Positions 39,666 through 42,182 of a stretch of 42,182 bases of DNA are shown piece after piece. The notes under the pieces were generated by a model that was not told the DNA's origin, ran no database searches, and worked only from the letters and a program-made list of their open reading frames with translations. Location: the NCBI GenBank assembly GCA_031285205.1, contig JAITWO010000039.1, positions 1 through 42,182 of the forward strand. Reading direction: 5' to 3'. This DNA is from Methanomassiliicoccaceae archaeon (lineage in GTDB: Archaea > Thermoplasmatota > Thermoplasmata > Methanomassiliicoccales > Methanomethylophilaceae). Within the stretch, counting starts at the first letter, position 1. Every line of letters starts with the position of its first letter. The translations under genes and the position numbers were made by a program.

Positions 39666-42182
39666 ATGAAAAAGATGATTCTCAACAGGAAAGGCAGGGT
39701 CGCCCTCCTTTCTGTGATGATCACGGCGATGTTCGCGGTCGGTGCGTTCGCACTCCTTTCGTCGGACGATATACAGACGGACGACGGATCTGTGCTCGGT
39801 GCATCTCATGATGTCTCGACGGATACGGAACTGGATGATGCCATAAAAAATGCCGGGTCCGGCGATGTCATCATGCTTGCCGGCGATATTGAACTTATTA
39901 ACATGAATATAAATGTGGTCTCGAAGACCGTCTATTTCGACCTTGGCGATCACACGCTTACGGTTGACACCACCGGCACCGGAGGTCCCGCCATCTGCGC
40001 AAGCGGCGGCGGCAGGATTGTCCAAACGGACAACGGCAACGGAACATTCATAATAAAGGCCGGCGGCGAGGGAATGCTCGTAGAGGGTGCCGGCAGCGTA
40101 ATAGACATCAAAGGGGACATGACCGCAGGTACGAACGGAATTGCTGCGAAGAATAACGCAAAGGCCGTATTCACAGGCAGCATCTCCGCAGATGATCAAA
40201 GTGTGCTTGCGGAATACAACGCAACGGTCACCGTCACCGGGAACGCAACCTCTGTGAACGGCGACGGCGTGTGTGCAGATTACGGGTCATCCGTTACTGT
40301 AAACGGCAATGTCGCTTCGGCCAACAGCACAGGTGTGCGTGTGGATTCTTATTCGGTGGTGAACATAACGGGTGACATCTCATCGAAAGAGTGCGGCATT
40401 GGTGCATATGCCAGCTCGACGGTCACCGTCACCGGGAACGTGGCCTCTGTGAACGGCGACGGAGTGAGTGCGAATAGCTCGACGGTCACCGTCACCGGTA
40501 ACATAACGGCAGGTGGCAGCGGTGTGCACGCAGATGCCTCAACCATCACCGTCACCGGTAACATAACCTCCGGCAGTAACGGTGTGCATGTATACTACCG
40601 CTCGATCGTCGCAGTTACCGGCGATATCTCTTCGGGCATGATCGGCGTGCAGTTGCACTACTCATCGGCGGTCACCGTCATCGGTAACATAACGGCGGTC
40701 TATGGCGGCGTGTATGCGGAATACGATTCAACCGTTACCGTCACCGGTAACATGACGGCAGGTAGCGGCGTGAATGCACACGATGGTGCGACCGTCACCG
40801 TCATCGGCGACATCGATACCTACGACACATGCATGTGGGTCCAAAGGGGATCGACAGTCACCGTCACCGGTAACGTGACCGCGGAGAACGGCTATGGCAT
40901 AGAGGTCGATGGAGGATCGACAGTCACCGTCACCGGTAACGTGACCTCTCTGAACAACGATGGAGTGGATGCATACGATGCTGCGACCGTCACTGTCATC
41001 GGCGACATCACTACCTACAACACAGGTGTGCGTGCTCAAGGAGGATCGGAGATCACCGTCACCGGTAACGTGACCGCAGAGAACGGCTATGGCATAGATG
41101 CCACCGGAGGATCGAAGGTCGCCCTCACTGGTAACATAACGGCAGGCTACAGCGGCGTGTACGCAGATAATGGTTCTACCGTCACCGTCACTGGCGATAT
41201 AACGGGCAATGATTACGGTGTGTCGGCATCTGATGGTGTGACCGTTACTGTTATCGGTAACGTGACATCTGTGAACGTCAACGGAGTGAGTGCGAACAAT
41301 GGTGTGACCGTCATCGTCACCGGTAACGTGACATCTGTGAACGCCAACGGAGTGAGTGCATATAGCTCGACAGTCACCGTCACCGGAGACATAGCAAGCA
41401 AGGAAGGGGGCGTGAGTGCCAGAGGATCAGAGGTCACCGTCACAGGCGACATAACCGCGGCCAACGACGGCGTGTATGCCGGAGGATCAAAGGTCACCGT
41501 CATTGGGAACGTGACCTCTGCGAACAGTAACGGCATCTATGCATCCGGAGGATCAAAGGTCACCGTCACAGGCGACATAACCGCAGCCAACGACGGTGTG
41601 TATGCTGACGAAGGTGCGACCGCCACCGTTAAAGGGAACGTGACCGCAGAGAACGGCAACGGCGTGTATGCTGACAGATCGGTGGTCTCCGTGAAAGGCG
41701 ACATATCAGCGCCCGATAACATCGGTGTCAATACGACAGGCGGCTCTCTTGTTAACGTCAATGGTACAATAACATCCAAGGACGGCGTGTATGTATCCGG
41801 TGGTTCGCTCGTTAACGTCAGCGGTGCCATTGATGCGGAAGACGGCGGCATCTATGTGAACGGCGGGAACGTTTACATGAGAGGAACGATCGCCGCATCC
41901 GTCTACATATTGCTCTTCGATAACGTTTCGATCGGGGACTATATCCCAATGGCAGACGGTGAGCATTCGGGAACGGAAATAATAGACGGGATCGAATACT
42001 GTGTGTTCGCGTACGACACCAACGGCGACGGTAGCGTCATGTCCACGGTCTACGTGACCGACTACATTGAGGACGACGGAACCGGAGACGGAGATGGTGA
42101 CGGAACCGGAGATGGTGACGGAACCGGAGACGGAGATGGTGACGGAACCGGAGACGGAGATGGTGACGGAACCGGAGACGGA
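39666..42182 (+). CDS. Secreted beta-helix adhesin-like protein, partial
   Basis: The frame is open from ATG 39666 to the window edge, 839 codons with no stop. The N-terminus has a Lys/Arg-rich start and a hydrophobic stretch (VALLSVMITAMFAVGAFALL), a signal peptide. After about 150 residues come roughly 27 imperfect repeats of 20-22 residues with the pattern STVTVTGNVTSxNGxGVxA, predicting a right-handed parallel beta-helix. Many carry N-x-T sequons (GNVT, GNIT), so N-glycosylation on one face is likely. After a short YIPMADGEHSGTE cap comes a Gly/Asp/Thr-rich repeat. Large adhesin-like proteins are a known trait of gut Methanomassiliicoccales. The C-terminus and any wall or membrane anchor are missing. 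GGGGATGA precedes the start. Confidence 0.85.
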   Translation, partial: MKKMILNRKGRVALLSVMITAMFAVGAFALLSSDDIQTDDGSVLGASHDVSTDTELDDAIKNAGSGDVIMLAGDIELINMNINVVSKTVYFDLGDHTLTVDTTGTGGPAICASGGGRIVQTDNGNGTFIIKAGGEGMLVEGAGSVIDIKGDMTAGTNGIAAKNNAKAVFTGSISADDQSVLAEYNATVTVTGNATSVNGDGVCADYGSSVTVNGNVASANSTGVRVDSYSVVNITGDISSKECGIGAYASSTVTVTGNVASVNGDGVSANSSTVTVTGNITAGGSGVHADASTITVTGNITSGSNGVHVYYRSIVAVTGDISSGMIGVQLHYSSAVTVIGNITAVYGGVYAEYDSTVTVTGNMTAGSGVNAHDGATVTVIGDIDTYDTCMWVQRGSTVTVTGNVTAENGYGIEVDGGSTVTVTGNVTSLNNDGVDAYDAATVTVIGDITTYNTGVRAQGGSEITVTGNVTAENGYGIDATGGSKVALTGNITAGYSGVYADNGSTVTVTGDITGNDYGVSASDGVTVTVIGNVTSVNVNGVSANNGVTVIVTGNVTSVNANGVSAYSSTVTVTGDIASKEGGVSARGSEVTVTGDITAANDGVYAGGSKVTVIGNVTSANSNGIYASGGSKVTVTGDITAANDGVYADEGATATVKGNVTAENGNGVYADRSVVSVKGDISAPDNIGVNTTGGSLVNVNGTITSKDGVYVSGGSLVNVSGAIDAEDGGIYVNGGNVYMRGTIAASVYILLFDNVSIGDYIPMADGEHSGTEIIDGIEYCVFAYDTNGDGSVMSTVYVTDYIEDDGTGDGDGDGTGDGDGTGDGDGDGTGDGDGDGTGDG
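42078..42182 (+). repeat. Minisatellite coding Gly-Thr-Gly-Asp repeats
   Basis: Units of 24 bp (42078-42101, 42120-42143, 42144-42167) and one shortened 18-bp unit (42102-42119) repeat in frame, with a partial unit running off the edge. Each 24-bp unit encodes GTGDGDGD. The units are identical apart from the 6-bp deletion, so the array is young and probably length-variable. It forms a flexible acidic linker, possibly calcium binding. Confidence 0.85.

Noticed and set aside
40349-41966. Several long open frames on the minus strand under the adhesin-like gene
   Set aside because: They arise from the repeat composition (the complement of VTVTGN repeats is also stop-poor), have no ribosome binding sites and read as low-complexity Thr/Val/Pro repeats.

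Overview
The window comes from a methylotrophic archaeon of the order Methanomassiliicoccales (Thermoplasmata), most likely the gut-associated Methanomethylophilus-like branch. Three things point there. The informational genes are archaeal (aIF1A, RIO1, Dim2-type KH protein, Pus10, L21e, L15e, RpoF, KsgA/Dim1, family B DNA polymerase). Two monomethylamine methyltransferase genes carry an in-frame UAG at codon 202. The pyrrolysine set has a PylS without an N-terminal PylSn domain and a tRNA-Pyl with an interrupted anticodon stem, as reported for this order. None of the 38 complete genes I place ends in TAG (28 TGA, 10 TAA by my reading).

Layout. 1-2000: a partial HAD-like gene, a formyltransferase-like gene and archease, all on the minus strand. 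2016-6595: a tightly coupled plus-strand run of aspartate dehydrogenase, an M24 peptidase and a TldD/TldE pair. 6592-9754: ilvB, ilvC and a cyclophilin-like protein on the minus strand. 9832-13133: an HDAC-family deacetylase, archaeal GAPDH and phosphoglycerate kinase. 13189-18069: a translation and small-subunit biogenesis operon (aIF1A, RIO1, KH/Dim2, Pus10, L21e, RpoF, DUF655, KsgA). 18063-18430: a degenerate tandem repeat of about 77 bp that begins inside the end of ksgA.

18690-29289 is the methylamine/pyrrolysine block. The plus strand carries mtmB (copy 1), tRNA-Pyl, pylS, pylB, pylC, pylD and ramA. Facing it on the minus strand are mtmC, mtmB (copy 2) and an Rh/Amt-type channel. Together these would import monomethylamine (inferred), move its methyl group onto the MtmC corrinoid, reactivate the corrinoid by RamA, and make and insert the pyrrolysine that MtmB needs. 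The CoM-methylating partner (MtbA) is not in the window. About 600-700 bp of non-coding DNA flanks the block on each side.

30008-34743: an archaeal YchF/Obg-type GTPase, family B DNA polymerase, and a second, diverged pylC-like gene on the minus strand whose ATP-grasp loop and a usually conserved Arg are altered. This is the most unusual gene here. 35034-39540: L15e, a DUF1508 protein, a membrane-anchored SPFH protein, a ThiI-like protein with a lost PP-loop, and a TSUP transporter with a DUF1634 partner. From 39666 to the window end: a large secreted beta-helix adhesin-like protein with about 27 repeats, running into a Gly-Thr-Asp minisatellite and off the edge.

Start codons were chosen from GGTGA-type ribosome binding sites, stop/start overlaps and family alignments from memory; no database search was possible.
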